A stretch of 64,000 nucleotides of DNA, from assembly GCF_000960995.1 (NCBI RefSeq), contig NZ_CP009435.1:3038001-3102000 (forward strand), given 5' to 3'. Positions 8,850 to 17,800 of this stretch are shown here, in pieces. The stretch's first letter is position 1. Every line of letters starts with the position of its first letter. The notes under the pieces are model-generated. The model was not told where the DNA came from. It saw nothing but the letters and a program-made list of their open reading frames with translations, and made no database searches. Position numbers and translations under genes: made by a program. Origin of the DNA: Burkholderia glumae LMG 2196 = ATCC 33617 (GTDB lineage Bacteria; Pseudomonadota; Gammaproteobacteria; Burkholderiales; Burkholderiaceae).

Positions 8850-9824
8850 ATGACTATCCGCCATCCCACTCGCGATACCGACATCCTGCGGCTCCTGCAA
8901 ATGCTAGGCATCGAAGCCTCCCGGATCGTCGAATATCGGCATGGAATTGCGGCACGGAACTTCCACATTGTTTGTATGGACGGTACCACCCGCGTCGTTC
9001 GATACGATACGCGCCGCACGGCCGCCGACATTCGCGAAGACCGCATGCTCGGCACGCTCGCCGTTCGCAACGGAATCAATGCACCCACGGGAAACTGGCT
9101 GATCCATGAACTAGGAAACGCCACCGTGGTAATCCGTCAGCACCTGGCCGGAACCACGCTCGCAGAACTTCCCCCCGCCACCTGGCCCGACGCGCGCAGG
9201 CTAGGCGAAGTCCTTCGTTCGATTCATGAGTTCCCGCAACCCGTGATCGCACGGAAGTTCTTTTACGCGCCCGTCCTAGATATGCTCGACCGCCAGTGGC
9301 AAACGATTCGCGACGCCGTCGCCAGCATCGCGGAGACCGCCGATTTGGCCGCACTGCTGCGCTATGCGCTGCAACAATTCGATCACGCCACCGAAATCGA
9401 AACGCTCCGTTTGTCGCCCACCGGGCTCATCCATGGCGACTTCACGCCAGCCAACATACTGATTCACGAGCACGGGCTGACCGTACTAGATTGGGAAAAA
9501 TCTTGTATCGGGCCCGTATGTGCCGACATCGCACAATCGCTTTACTACTTTACCGCCCATTCGAGCAAAATTGGAATCTTCGCAACTTCTTTTCTCGAGG
9601 GCTATGGGAAGCCGGACTGGTACAAGCCCGATGTCATCAAAGCCTGGATGACACTTCATCCCGCGTTCATTCTGCTCACTGATGCGGCCAATACTTTCAT
9701 CAACCAACGCCTTCCACTCCCTGCCCGCAATCCGCACCGCGAAGCCTACTTTCGTGACGTTTCGGTTCCACGATACCGCGCCTACCTCGCTCACCAGCGC
9801 GACCTGCTCTCCATAGTCTCGTGA
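8850..9824 (+). CDS. APH-fold small-molecule kinase
   Basis: A 324-residue protein of the aminoglycoside/choline phosphotransferase fold. Brenner's motif is complete: LIHGDFTPANILI with catalytic Asp197 and Asn202, then LTVLDWEKS with the metal ligand Asp214. An ATP-lobe segment RVVRYDTRR and VVIRQHLAG lie upstream. This fold phosphorylates hydroxyls of aminoglycosides, choline, ethanolamine, homoserine, sugars and others. Here it could make the phospho-alcohol used by the CDP-alcohol branch, or phosphorylate the product for self-protection. No strong ribosome-binding site precedes the ATG. Only about 115 bp separate it from the divergent aminotransferase gene. Confidence 0.83.
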   Translation: MTIRHPTRDTDILRLLQMLGIEASRIVEYRHGIAARNFHIVCMDGTTRVVRYDTRRTAADIREDRMLGTLAVRNGINAPTGNWLIHELGNATVVIRQHLAGTTLAELPPATWPDARRLGEVLRSIHEFPQPVIARKFFYAPVLDMLDRQWQTIRDAVASIAETADLAALLRYALQQFDHATEIETLRLSPTGLIHGDFTPANILIHEHGLTVLDWEKSCIGPVCADIAQSLYYFTAHSSKIGIFATSFLEGYGKPDWYKPDVIKAWMTLHPAFILLTDAANTFINQRLPLPARNPHREAYFRDVSVPRYRAYLAHQRDLLSIVS

Positions 9825-9849
9825 TGACCGCCGTTCTCGCTGCCGCGCC

Positions 9850-11088
9850 TCAATATGGGTTATCCCAAATGTATTCCGGTCCGTCGATCGGCACACCGTC
9901 GGCGATACGCGCAAGCACGTGAACATGGGCAGACAGGGGGACCCCCCCGCTTATCCGAGGCTCCACGTAACAGGCCGTCGACATGGCCGTGACGTTTGCT
10001 GCATCCTCAATGCGCTCGAGCACTTCCTGCACGTACATCGCTTGTGACAATCTCGGCACCAAATCATGTGTTTCGCCGGCGATTTCCCGGAGATTGGATT
10101 CCAGAAATGCGCAGACTTTCCCTATCGTGAGGCGGTCAGTATTCCATGATGCGGCGTCGACATCCATCGTCTCAATGAGATCAGGCCGCCCGCCCGTTTG
10201 CCGAATTTCATAGACCTCCAGCCGATCGAGATCCCACATTGGCTTATCGAACGTCAGTACCACCAGCTCCGATGCGTTCCCGTCACGGTCCGCCAGCGTC
10301 AATTCGATCTTGCGCTGACGTTCCGCCCAGAGCAGTGAAGTGGATACGATCATCTGCAGGCCGCTTGCGAATTCCAGCGATGCATGAACGGTATCCAGCG
10401 GCAGTACGCTGTGCTCGCCGACATCGAAATTGCTGCGCGACGCCACAGCCGAGGCGACCTTGAAATGTGTGCCGGGGTGGACGCATGCCAGCATCAAAAC
10501 TAGATCGACAGGATGTGCCAACTCCACCGAAATGACGCCAAGTGTGGGTCGTGCATCCTTGACGCGATATTTTCCCCAAAAGCAGTTCGCCCTCAGTATG
10601 GTGCGTCGGCGTTGCTGCATGAACCGCTGCAAGGCCGTCACGATAGGACTGAACCGCTCGACGAAATTGACGGAAACCTCTTTCTCACCATAATGCTGCG
10701 CCAGTTCGCGCGCCTCGCTGGCAGTGGAGGTCAACGGCTTTTCGCAAAGAACGCGCCGAACGCGAGGGAAACATCGCCGTATCGACATAAGGATTCGAAA
10801 GTGCTGATCCTCAGCGGCAGTCACAACGACGATGTCGGGCGTTACTTTCGAGGCGGCCTCCTCGATCGAACCGAAGCAAGGAAACGCGAGACCATTTTCG
10901 AACGCCTCGCAGCGCTCCTTTCCGACGTCGACACCCGCCACGACGACAACTTTGGTCAACCCTGTGTTCATCGCCATGCACGCCCGCACGAACCGTGCGC
11001 CTGCCTGCCCCAGACCGACGATCAAGACACCCACGCTTGGCCCGCTGGCCCGGCGCTGTGGGCGAAAACGCAAAGGCGCTTTGCTCAT
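9850..11088 (-). CDS. Gfo/Idh/MocA-family NAD(P)-dependent oxidoreductase
   Basis: 412 residues with an N-terminal Rossmann fold (GVLIVGLGQAGARFV) and the family motif LCEKPLTSTASEA, whose Lys sits next to the nicotinamide, followed by SVNFVERFSP. Family members oxidise or reduce sugars, inositols and related polyols, or imines. Its ATG overlaps the stop of the upstream cupin gene by 4 bp (ATGA), so the two are translationally coupled. Together with the aminotransferase and MDR dehydrogenase it suggests oxidation-amination chemistry on a polyol-like unit, but the substrate cannot be deduced. Confidence 0.87.
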   Translation of the reverse strand: MSKAPLRFRPQRRASGPSVGVLIVGLGQAGARFVRACMAMNTGLTKVVVVAGVDVGKERCEAFENGLAFPCFGSIEEAASKVTPDIVVVTAAEDQHFRILMSIRRCFPRVRRVLCEKPLTSTASEARELAQHYGEKEVSVNFVERFSPIVTALQRFMQQRRRTILRANCFWGKYRVKDARPTLGVISVELAHPVDLVLMLACVHPGTHFKVASAVASRSNFDVGEHSVLPLDTVHASLEFASGLQMIVSTSLLWAERQRKIELTLADRDGNASELVVLTFDKPMWDLDRLEVYEIRQTGGRPDLIETMDVDAASWNTDRLTIGKVCAFLESNLREIAGETHDLVPRLSQAMYVQEVLERIEDAANVTAMSTACYVEPRISGGVPLSAHVHVLARIADGVPIDGPEYIWDNPY

Positions 11089-11789
11089 CGCGTATGCAGC
11101 GCAGGTAGCGCACGCGCGCTGACGCCATCGACGATCGTGCGATTCAACATCGGATGGTTTTCGTCTTGCGGGCCGAAATCACTGTCAGGATGATAAGCCA
11201 TGACAACCAATTCGCTGCTTGTCGTGTGAAAGCCGTGCGAAAGACCGGCGGGTAAACAAAAGCAAACACCCGACTCCAGTACGTAATCGCCTAGGTTGGT
11301 CTTGCATACTCCGCTGCCTGACAACACGCCGCCGAGGCGCACGCTGGGATGCGTGTGCGCCGTCTGAGAAATGCCGCGCGGAAAATAAAGCGCATTCAGA
11401 CAAGGATCGCCCAGTTTCACGGGTGGAATAAGCAACGTATCGGTGCAGCCGTCGATATATCGCAGCCGCCCGCGACTCTCTATTGGGCCGCCCACGGCGT
11501 TCAGGCCGAGATATGCCGGCACGTGAATCAACATCCCTTTGCCGCCTCGAATCGTGAACGCGCCAGTAACCGAGAAATAACAACCCACCCCCAGGACATG
11601 ACGAGACGCTTCGAGTTCAAGCTTGCATTCTCCCGACATGACAAAGCCATATGTGGTTCGATCGGGCGAATCATCGGACACCGTACTATTCCAGAACCAT
11701 ATCCTCTCTCGGATATCGCCGCCGACGCTCTCAAAGAGTGGGCCGTCAGCATCCTGGTGTATGGAAAATAATTGACTATGCGGCGTCAT
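11085..11789 (-). CDS. Bicupin protein
   Basis: A 234-residue protein with two cupin-like halves. The C-terminal half carries FPRGISQTAHTHPSVRLGG followed by PAGLSHGFHT, which fits the two cupin metal-binding motifs; the N-terminal half has TYGFVMSGECKLELEA without an obvious His cluster. Cupins include isomerases, dioxygenases and sugar-binding proteins, so no reaction is assigned. It is coupled by a 4-bp overlap to the Gfo/Idh oxidoreductase, which suggests they act on the same intermediate. The 190 bp between this start and the MDR stop hold no gene I can support. Confidence 0.72.
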   Translation of the reverse strand: MTPHSQLFSIHQDADGPLFESVGGDIRERIWFWNSTVSDDSPDRTTYGFVMSGECKLELEASRHVLGVGCYFSVTGAFTIRGGKGMLIHVPAYLGLNAVGGPIESRGRLRYIDGCTDTLLIPPVKLGDPCLNALYFPRGISQTAHTHPSVRLGGVLSGSGVCKTNLGDYVLESGVCFCLPAGLSHGFHTTSSELVVMAYHPDSDFGPQDENHPMLNRTIVDGVSARALPALHTR

Positions 11790-11978
11790 CAGCGTTGCTC
11801 CTGGCTACTCTCATCACCAAAAAGGAACTGCCAAACGCAATCTGGAATAACAACGGGAAATTCAGCCCCGAGTCTATTCGCACTTTATTACCAGGTCAAC
11901 ATCGCACCCGGCGAAAATTGCGCTTTTTCAGCGCCTCGTTTAAAACACCGGATACCGCCGTGCTGCGTCGCTGTCCGA

Positions 11979-13037
11979 TCAACTCCACGAGAGCGACACA
12001 CAAAGAGCGTCTGGCGCATTGCATACGAACCGGTAAGCCTCCTCGATTCGCTCCACGGCAAATTCGCGATTGATGACCGGCGCTACATCGAGCCGCCCCG
12101 ACGCTATCATTCGCAACGCAGTATCGGCATCCCAATACTGCGCCCATCTGTTTTCCAGCGGATTGGCTGCGGGACGCGTGGGCTGGTGCGCGCCGATTAC
12201 GGTGATCGCCTTGCGATGAAGCAGCGTGTAAAAATCAACTTCGTTCACGCTTCCCCGACTGCTGCCCAGAAGCAACAGCGTTGCGCCTGTCGGGCAACAG
12301 GTCAATGCCGTCAGTACATTATCAGGCCGGCCCGTCGCTTCGATGACGACTGTTTTCGCGGCATAGGAGTAATTAGCGCGCTGTTGCCGGAATGCATCGA
12401 TGCTTGCATAGACCTCATCGAAGCCCAGGCTGACGGCATGCTTCCGCCGTGCGTCCGTAGCGGATATACCAACAATCGGCAACCCACCGGACAGACGGGC
12501 GAATTGGCCCGCCAGCAGACCGATCGGCCCAAGCCCCGCCACAATGACTTGGTCACCAGGCTTGATTTGTGCGCGCGTCACGCCGTAGAGTGCCACCGCG
12601 GCAATGATGAACGTCGCCAGCGCGGCCGGCGGCAGCGAGGGATGCCGCCCGGGCAGGCGCCACGCTAGGCCGCTGGGCTCGACAGAATCGAATAGTGCGC
12701 CGTGCCCATGCTGCCGCGGATGGTCGAGCGGTGGCCGGACGAGCACGTGGCTTTGGTGCGCGCACATCGTTCCAAGCAGATCCCCGATCTGTACGTTGGA
12801 CACTGCTTTCCCGATGCCGACCACACGCCCTACGTTCGAGTAGCCCGGATAATAGGGAAACCCTAACTGCCGCGTCGCGGTATTCGGCTCGGCGAGCAGG
12901 AATGCGCGCTCCGTGCCCGGACTGATGACGCTCGCCTTCGTTTCGACGATGACCTCATCGTGCGCCGGGGCCGGCAACTCGAATGTCTCGAGCGCGACCC
13001 GCCCGGGCGCAGAGAATACCACTCGCCTTGCTTGCAT
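11979..13037 (-). CDS. MDR-superfamily (zinc-type alcohol) dehydrogenase
   Basis: 352 residues with the medium-chain dehydrogenase layout: an N-terminal GroES-like domain (ASVISPGTERAF, PYYPGYSNVGRVVGIG) and a nucleotide-binding domain with VIVAGLGPIGLLAGQFA. The four-cysteine structural zinc loop of classical alcohol dehydrogenases is absent, and the usual catalytic Cys appears replaced in the SPGTE segment, as in BchC-like and other divergent members. It probably oxidises or reduces an alcohol/carbonyl intermediate. It is the last gene of the run MFS, NRPS, NDK-like C, small protein, MDR, with gaps or overlaps all below 60 bp. Confidence 0.85.
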   Translation of the reverse strand: MQARRVVFSAPGRVALETFELPAPAHDEVIVETKASVISPGTERAFLLAEPNTATRQLGFPYYPGYSNVGRVVGIGKAVSNVQIGDLLGTMCAHQSHVLVRPPLDHPRQHGHGALFDSVEPSGLAWRLPGRHPSLPPAALATFIIAAVALYGVTRAQIKPGDQVIVAGLGPIGLLAGQFARLSGGLPIVGISATDARRKHAVSLGFDEVYASIDAFRQQRANYSYAAKTVVIEATGRPDNVLTALTCCPTGATLLLLGSSRGSVNEVDFYTLLHRKAITVIGAHQPTRPAANPLENRWAQYWDADTALRMIASGRLDVAPVINREFAVERIEEAYRFVCNAPDALCVSLSWS

Positions 13038-13095
13038 TCAATCCTCCGTACCACGTCAACGGTTTATCCCACGCAGGCGGCGGTGGAGTTCGCCT

Positions 13096-13434
13096 TTATT
13101 CCGGTGAATCTGCGTCAGCACCAGCCGGCCAACCGGGCGGCATCGCGCCAAGTCCGACCAGCCGAGCCCAACGCAGTGTGAAAACGTGCCATTCCGCTTC
13201 TTCCAGGTTATCGAACGTGTATTCCGTCGGCTCCGGCGGCTGTCGGGCGCCGGGCCGCATTGTTGCAAGTCGCCAGCACATGCCAGGCCGCTCGATCAGC
13301 AAGACATGAAATGCCTCGTTCGTCGGGCGCCTCATGAAATTCAACAAATATTGCAGATCTGCGCTGTGGCGGCCGTACGGTTGCCTGCGAAATTCGGCTG
13401 CCAGATCAAGACGAGTGGGATCGAACACAAACAT
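13096..13434 (-). CDS. Small protein of unknown function
   Basis: A 112-residue open frame from ATG 13434 in the otherwise empty space between NDK-like C and the MDR gene, on the same strand. It starts FVFDPTRLDLAAEFRR and contains LLNFMRRPTNEAFHV and YTFDNLEEAEWHVF, a credible soluble alpha/beta composition, unlike the out-of-frame extension upstream of the ATG. GGTGA lies just before the start. I do not recognise a family. Its position suggests a pathway protein or a partner of NDK-like C. Confidence 0.6.
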   Translation of the reverse strand: MFVFDPTRLDLAAEFRRQPYGRHSADLQYLLNFMRRPTNEAFHVLLIERPGMCWRLATMRPGARQPPEPTEYTFDNLEEAEWHVFTLRWARLVGLGAMPPGWPAGADADSPE

Positions 13435-13481
13435 AGGTTCACCATCTTCTCCGTTGCATTCAAACGGTCGGTCCGCCACGA

Positions 13482-14534
13482 CTATCGAGCGGGGTCCATC
13501 GGCGAGCGAACACCGTACTCGAGCCAATGGCGGAGTTCGCAGCTCGGGAATGGCTGGGTGGGCTGCGCCTTCTTCAACGGCACGAGCCGTGCCCTGATGA
13601 CGATGTCGTCCAATGGATCGATATCGACACCGAACTCGCTCAGCGTCAGCTTGAGTGGCGACCAAGCGTCCGATTCCCCTCGGCCGACTTGCTCGAGGCG
13701 CGCTATGACATGCGCCCACCGCGCTTCCGTGCCCGATAGACGAAGGCTCACCCGTTCGCGCACGCGCTTAAGTGCCGATTCGAAATCGAGGTCTGCGCGA
13801 GGTGCTGCGCCAGCCAATAGCCGATCGCACAGCGCCCGTGCGGCGGCCCCACTGCCGGCTAACGCATCCACCAGACAACGATGGCGCTCCGCTTGGTCGA
13901 ACAGGAGCCCCAGTTCGCGCACGACGTCGGCCGGTTCGTCACCTGTATGAACATAGTTCAGCAATGCCGACTGGGGTGGCCCCAACGCCGAGCGCAGTTT
14001 TCCCGGTGCGCGCAGTTCGGGTACGGGTTCCCCCTTGAAATCGGTCAACCTAAGGGCGGTCGGGACGCGCTCGTCGGGATGTTCAGCTTCGACGAGGAGA
14101 TAGAGGGAAGGCGCCTCGGACAGCAAGCGCGCCAGCAGCGCGATGCGTTCGTCGGAATATCTTCCGAGCGAATACCGCCAGAACTCCCGGACCAAGGGCT
14201 GTGCGAATGTCACTTCACGCCCCACCCGCACTTGAAATCCGGCTTGCGCCAAGGCGTCCATGCCGATTCGGGTGTTGCCCCTGAGTAGGCTGTCGGCTTT
14301 GAACAGCACCGATCCGATATTCCAAAGGCGCGAAAGCACGAGCATGCCGTCCCGCTCCATTGCCTCGATCGTTCTCCAGCCTGCACAAAACGCTTCGTCA
14401 GCGGCGTAAAAGGCCAGCTTCTCCGGAAAACAGGACAGCCACCGGGGCAGTGCCTCGGGCTCCAGAGGATTGTGCGCCGGCGCATATCGGTCGGGGAGAG
14501 ACATAACAGCGCGCGCAGCCGGGTCAAGATTCAT
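13482..14534 (-). CDS. NDK-like domain protein C (paralogue 3 of 3)
   Basis: 350 residues, the most divergent of three paralogues. The NDK-like core runs from about residue 66: VLFKADSLLRG (cf. KPDA), RAPGKLRSALGPP (cf. PGTIR) and VHTGDEPADVVRELGLLF with His196 at the catalytic position. An extra ~65 N-terminal residues and a ~140-residue C-terminal part are unassigned. The ATG overlaps the NRPS stop by 4 bp (ATGA), so it is made in step with the NRPS. That coupling suggests it acts on, or supplies nucleotide to, the NRPS-linked step rather than in general nucleotide metabolism. Confidence 0.76.
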   Translation of the reverse strand: MNLDPAARAVMSLPDRYAPAHNPLEPEALPRWLSCFPEKLAFYAADEAFCAGWRTIEAMERDGMLVLSRLWNIGSVLFKADSLLRGNTRIGMDALAQAGFQVRVGREVTFAQPLVREFWRYSLGRYSDERIALLARLLSEAPSLYLLVEAEHPDERVPTALRLTDFKGEPVPELRAPGKLRSALGPPQSALLNYVHTGDEPADVVRELGLLFDQAERHRCLVDALAGSGAAARALCDRLLAGAAPRADLDFESALKRVRERVSLRLSGTEARWAHVIARLEQVGRGESDAWSPLKLTLSEFGVDIDPLDDIVIRARLVPLKKAQPTQPFPSCELRHWLEYGVRSPMDPAR

Positions 14535-17500
14535 AGAGCGCCTCCTCCGGCCAGCGATTGTGCATCGGCGCGTTCAGCGCCGAGACGATCCTCCAGCCAC
14601 TGTGCAAATTCTTCCACCGTGTCATGTTCGAACATCGCGCGTAGCGGAACCCGAATACCCCATTGCTCGGCAATGCGCGCCACGGCCTTCATCGCTGACA
14701 GCGAATCACCTCCCAGGTCGAAGAAGCCAGCGCGAATGCCGAGGCCATCGATTTTCAGCGCCTCCTGCCAAATATCGAGTAAGCGCATCTGGTTCGCCGT
14801 GGCGGGCGCGACGTGCTTAATGCCGGGGCGAGGAGTTCGCGTCGGCAACGCCGCGTAATCGAGTTTGCCGCTGGCCGTTCGGGGCAATTCCCGAAGCACT
14901 ACGATCGCTGTCTGCAGGCCGGCCTCCGGGATACGTCGTGCAAGATGCCGACGAAGCGCGTCGACGTCGATCGTTTCTTCGTGCTTGCCGACCACATAGA
15001 CATTCAGCTGCAGGCTTCCCGTCGGCGTAGGCCGAGCAACGACCGCCGCCTCGCGAACGAATGGATGTTCGCCGACGATGGCTTCGATCTCACCAAGCTC
15101 AATGCGTTGCCCGCGAAGTTTCACCTGACGATCCACGCGCCCCATGTATTCCAGGTTGCCACCTTCTCCCCACCTTGCCAGATCACCCGTGCGGTACAGT
15201 CGCAGGCCCGGAACGAAGGGTGACGGCAAGAACGCCGCCGCTGTCAGTTCCGGCTGACCGAGATAGCCTGCGGCCAGGCCGTCTCCGCCCACATACAACT
15301 CTCCCCATGTGCCGGCGGGCACCGGGTGCATTGTTGCGTCGAGTACGTAGACGGCAACGTTGCGCAGCGGTTTGCCGATCAACGAGGGCGCTGCTTGGCT
15401 TGCCGAAAAACAGTGAAACGTCGCATCTGCGGCAACTTCGGACGAACCATAAATATTGACGAACGTGCATTTCGGCAGTATCCGGTGCAGCGCGCGGCCA
15501 AGTTCGTCCGGCAAGAGTTCGCCACTCAAAGCCCAATAGCGCAACTTTAACGTAGGCGCTTGCCGGACGATCTCGGGCAGTAGTGCTTCCGCGAGCGAAG
15601 GCACACAGACGAGGTGGGTTACCTGCCGATGGACGAGAAACTCGACGAATCCCGCGATACTCGATCGAACGTCGTCGGGCATCACCGCAAGCAATCCGCC
15701 GTTGACGACGGGACCGAGTATCTCCAACACGCTGTCGACGAACGAGACGGACGTCTTCTGGCAAATGATGCTTCCAGGGCCGCACGGTGCGACTTCCTGC
15801 TGTGCATCGATTCGATTAAGCAATCCGCGGTGTGTCGCCATCACCCCCTTCGGAATACCGGTGGAACCCGACGTATAGATAATGTAAGCGATGTCTTCGA
15901 TCGATCGAGGCGCGTCAGGCGGTATGCTGGACATCAGGGGATCGATGGGCGGCAACGGCGCATTCACGTCGAGAACGCGATGAGACCCGGAGGGAAGGTC
16001 GCCGAGCGTATCGGCGTGAGCCACTACCCACGACGCGCCGGCGTCGCGAAGAATATGCTGAACACGCGCCTGCGGCAGAACCGGGTCAATTGGTAACGCA
16101 ACGGCGCCCGCCTTCAGGGTGGCTAGCAACGCAACGACGAATTCCGGCGAGCGCCGCAAATAAAGCGCGACAATGGCTTGCGGTTCGCATCCCTGAGCCC
16201 GCAGATAGTCCGCGAATTGGGTCGATCGCTGACTTAGTGAGCGAAATGTCAACGTCTCGTCGCCGCTTGCCACCGCGACCCGATCCGCATACTGGGCGGC
16301 CGTCTCGGCGAACCGGTCAACGAGGCTCCCTTGTCGAGCTGACGCCGCGCGAGTTGCATTCCTGCACTCAACCAAATCATCCCATTCTTCATCGGACAGC
16401 AATTCGATGTCCGCTAGACGCTGCCCGCTCGACCCCGGGATGCGCGTCAATGCCGATTCGAATTGCCGGCAGACGCCACCGATCTGCGCCGCATCGAACA
16501 GCGACGAATCGTAATCGATGCAGTACCGAGAGTTATCGTGCGATATTCGAACGGTCAAGCTGAGGTCGAATTTCACGCCCTTTGGCCCCAGATCCAGCCT
16601 TTCTGCAGTGACGCTGCTCAGGATTGGCGTGGCCGACGGCTCACTATAGAAATTGAAGAAGAGGTTAAAGGGCACCTGCCAGCTTACCGCTCCGTAGGCC
16701 TTTATGTCGCGAATGGCCCTTTCGAGGGGATATTCGTGATGCCTGTAAGCGTCAAGCACAGCGCGGCGCACTTCCGATAGGAAGTCCTCGACCGTCATGC
16801 ACTGATCTACGCGAATAGCTATCGCCAGCGGATTGACCACGGGCCCTATGATGTTCTTCGTTTCAACCTTTGTTCTGCAATGGACCGGCATGCAAATCAT
16901 GAATTCACTCTGGCCGCTTTGCCGCGCCATCACCATCGCGTAGGCTGCGAGACAAATCATGTTCAACGACAACCCGCGTGTTTCTGCCCATCCCGCGACG
17001 GCGGATATCACCAAAGGAGAAAGCGCGTGTTGTTGAGCTGCCCCGGTCGTGGTCCCCCTCTCTTTTACCACTCTTCTAGCCGGCAAGGAAAAGGGCGCAG
17101 GGACATCGGACAAGCGCGAACGCCAGAAAGCAGCTTTCCGCTCAAAAAGCGGAGTCGTCAAATTGCATTTCTGAAGCAACGCATAGTCCATGTACTGGAG
17201 GGGGCGCCGGCCCGGCGCAACCACTTCACCGTTCACACGAGCCGAATAACATTGGGAAACCTCGTCGATAAAGACCTTGATCGACCATGCGTCCGAAATC
17301 AGATGGTGCAGGACGATGAGCAGCACGTGGTCGTCACGGCCAAGACGAAAGAGCGTCACTGACGCCAACGGACCGGCCTCGACATCGAGATCGTTTCGAG
17401 CCAGGGAGGCAACGAGACGAAACGCCTCGTCCATGGCGGATTGGGGCGAACTCGATAGGTCCACACATTCGACGCAAAGCGGCCTCCCTGCGTCGTAGAC

Positions 17501-17761
17501 CCAGTACGGCATGTCCTCGCGCACCTCGATGTGGCTGTTGAGGATGTCATGTCGGTGTGCCACATCCTGCACCGCACCTTGCAGTGCCGCTTCGTCCAAC
17601 GCGCCGCGCAGTCGCCACGCCCGACTCACGTTGAATGCACCGTCGTTTCGCGCATGTCGGCTCAACAGCCAGAAGCTCTCCTGCGCAATCGACAATCGGG
17701 TTGTGTTTGCATCGTTGACCTCAGGCGAGTAAACACGGTCAGGGCCAAGTTTGGTGCGCAT
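14531..17761 (-). CDS. Single-module NRPS (C-A-PCP)
   Basis: 1076 residues. The condensation domain (about 20-450) has HHLISDA at the HHxxxDG site, with Gly replaced by Ala. The adenylation domain (about 470-960) shows YTSGSTGIPKG, NIYGSSE, YRTGDLARW, GRVDRQVKLRGQR and the A10 Lys in LPRTASGKLD. The carrier domain has GGDSLS with the phosphopantetheine Ser near 1020. There is no thioesterase domain. Manual alignment to PheA gives the specificity code V-D-L-C-A-S-I-A-D-K, close to the published beta-alanine code, so a beta-amino acid is the likeliest substrate. GAGGTGG precedes the ATG. It is followed by NDK-like C with a 4-bp overlap. Confidence 0.95.
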   Translation of the reverse strand: MRTKLGPDRVYSPEVNDANTTRLSIAQESFWLLSRHARNDGAFNVSRAWRLRGALDEAALQGAVQDVAHRHDILNSHIEVREDMPYWVYDAGRPLCVECVDLSSSPQSAMDEAFRLVASLARNDLDVEAGPLASVTLFRLGRDDHVLLIVLHHLISDAWSIKVFIDEVSQCYSARVNGEVVAPGRRPLQYMDYALLQKCNLTTPLFERKAAFWRSRLSDVPAPFSLPARRVVKERGTTTGAAQQHALSPLVISAVAGWAETRGLSLNMICLAAYAMVMARQSGQSEFMICMPVHCRTKVETKNIIGPVVNPLAIAIRVDQCMTVEDFLSEVRRAVLDAYRHHEYPLERAIRDIKAYGAVSWQVPFNLFFNFYSEPSATPILSSVTAERLDLGPKGVKFDLSLTVRISHDNSRYCIDYDSSLFDAAQIGGVCRQFESALTRIPGSSGQRLADIELLSDEEWDDLVECRNATRAASARQGSLVDRFAETAAQYADRVAVASGDETLTFRSLSQRSTQFADYLRAQGCEPQAIVALYLRRSPEFVVALLATLKAGAVALPIDPVLPQARVQHILRDAGASWVVAHADTLGDLPSGSHRVLDVNAPLPPIDPLMSSIPPDAPRSIEDIAYIIYTSGSTGIPKGVMATHRGLLNRIDAQQEVAPCGPGSIICQKTSVSFVDSVLEILGPVVNGGLLAVMPDDVRSSIAGFVEFLVHRQVTHLVCVPSLAEALLPEIVRQAPTLKLRYWALSGELLPDELGRALHRILPKCTFVNIYGSSEVAADATFHCFSASQAAPSLIGKPLRNVAVYVLDATMHPVPAGTWGELYVGGDGLAAGYLGQPELTAAAFLPSPFVPGLRLYRTGDLARWGEGGNLEYMGRVDRQVKLRGQRIELGEIEAIVGEHPFVREAAVVARPTPTGSLQLNVYVVGKHEETIDVDALRRHLARRIPEAGLQTAIVVLRELPRTASGKLDYAALPTRTPRPGIKHVAPATANQMRLLDIWQEALKIDGLGIRAGFFDLGGDSLSAMKAVARIAEQWGIRVPLRAMFEHDTVEEFAQWLEDRLGAERADAQSLAGGGAL

Positions 17762-17800
17762 TTCGCCACCTCATTGCATTCCGGATTGACTGGAATATCG

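Noticed and set aside
13435..13719. N-terminal extension of the 112-residue small gene
   Set aside because: It overlaps NDK-like C in another frame and has shadow composition.
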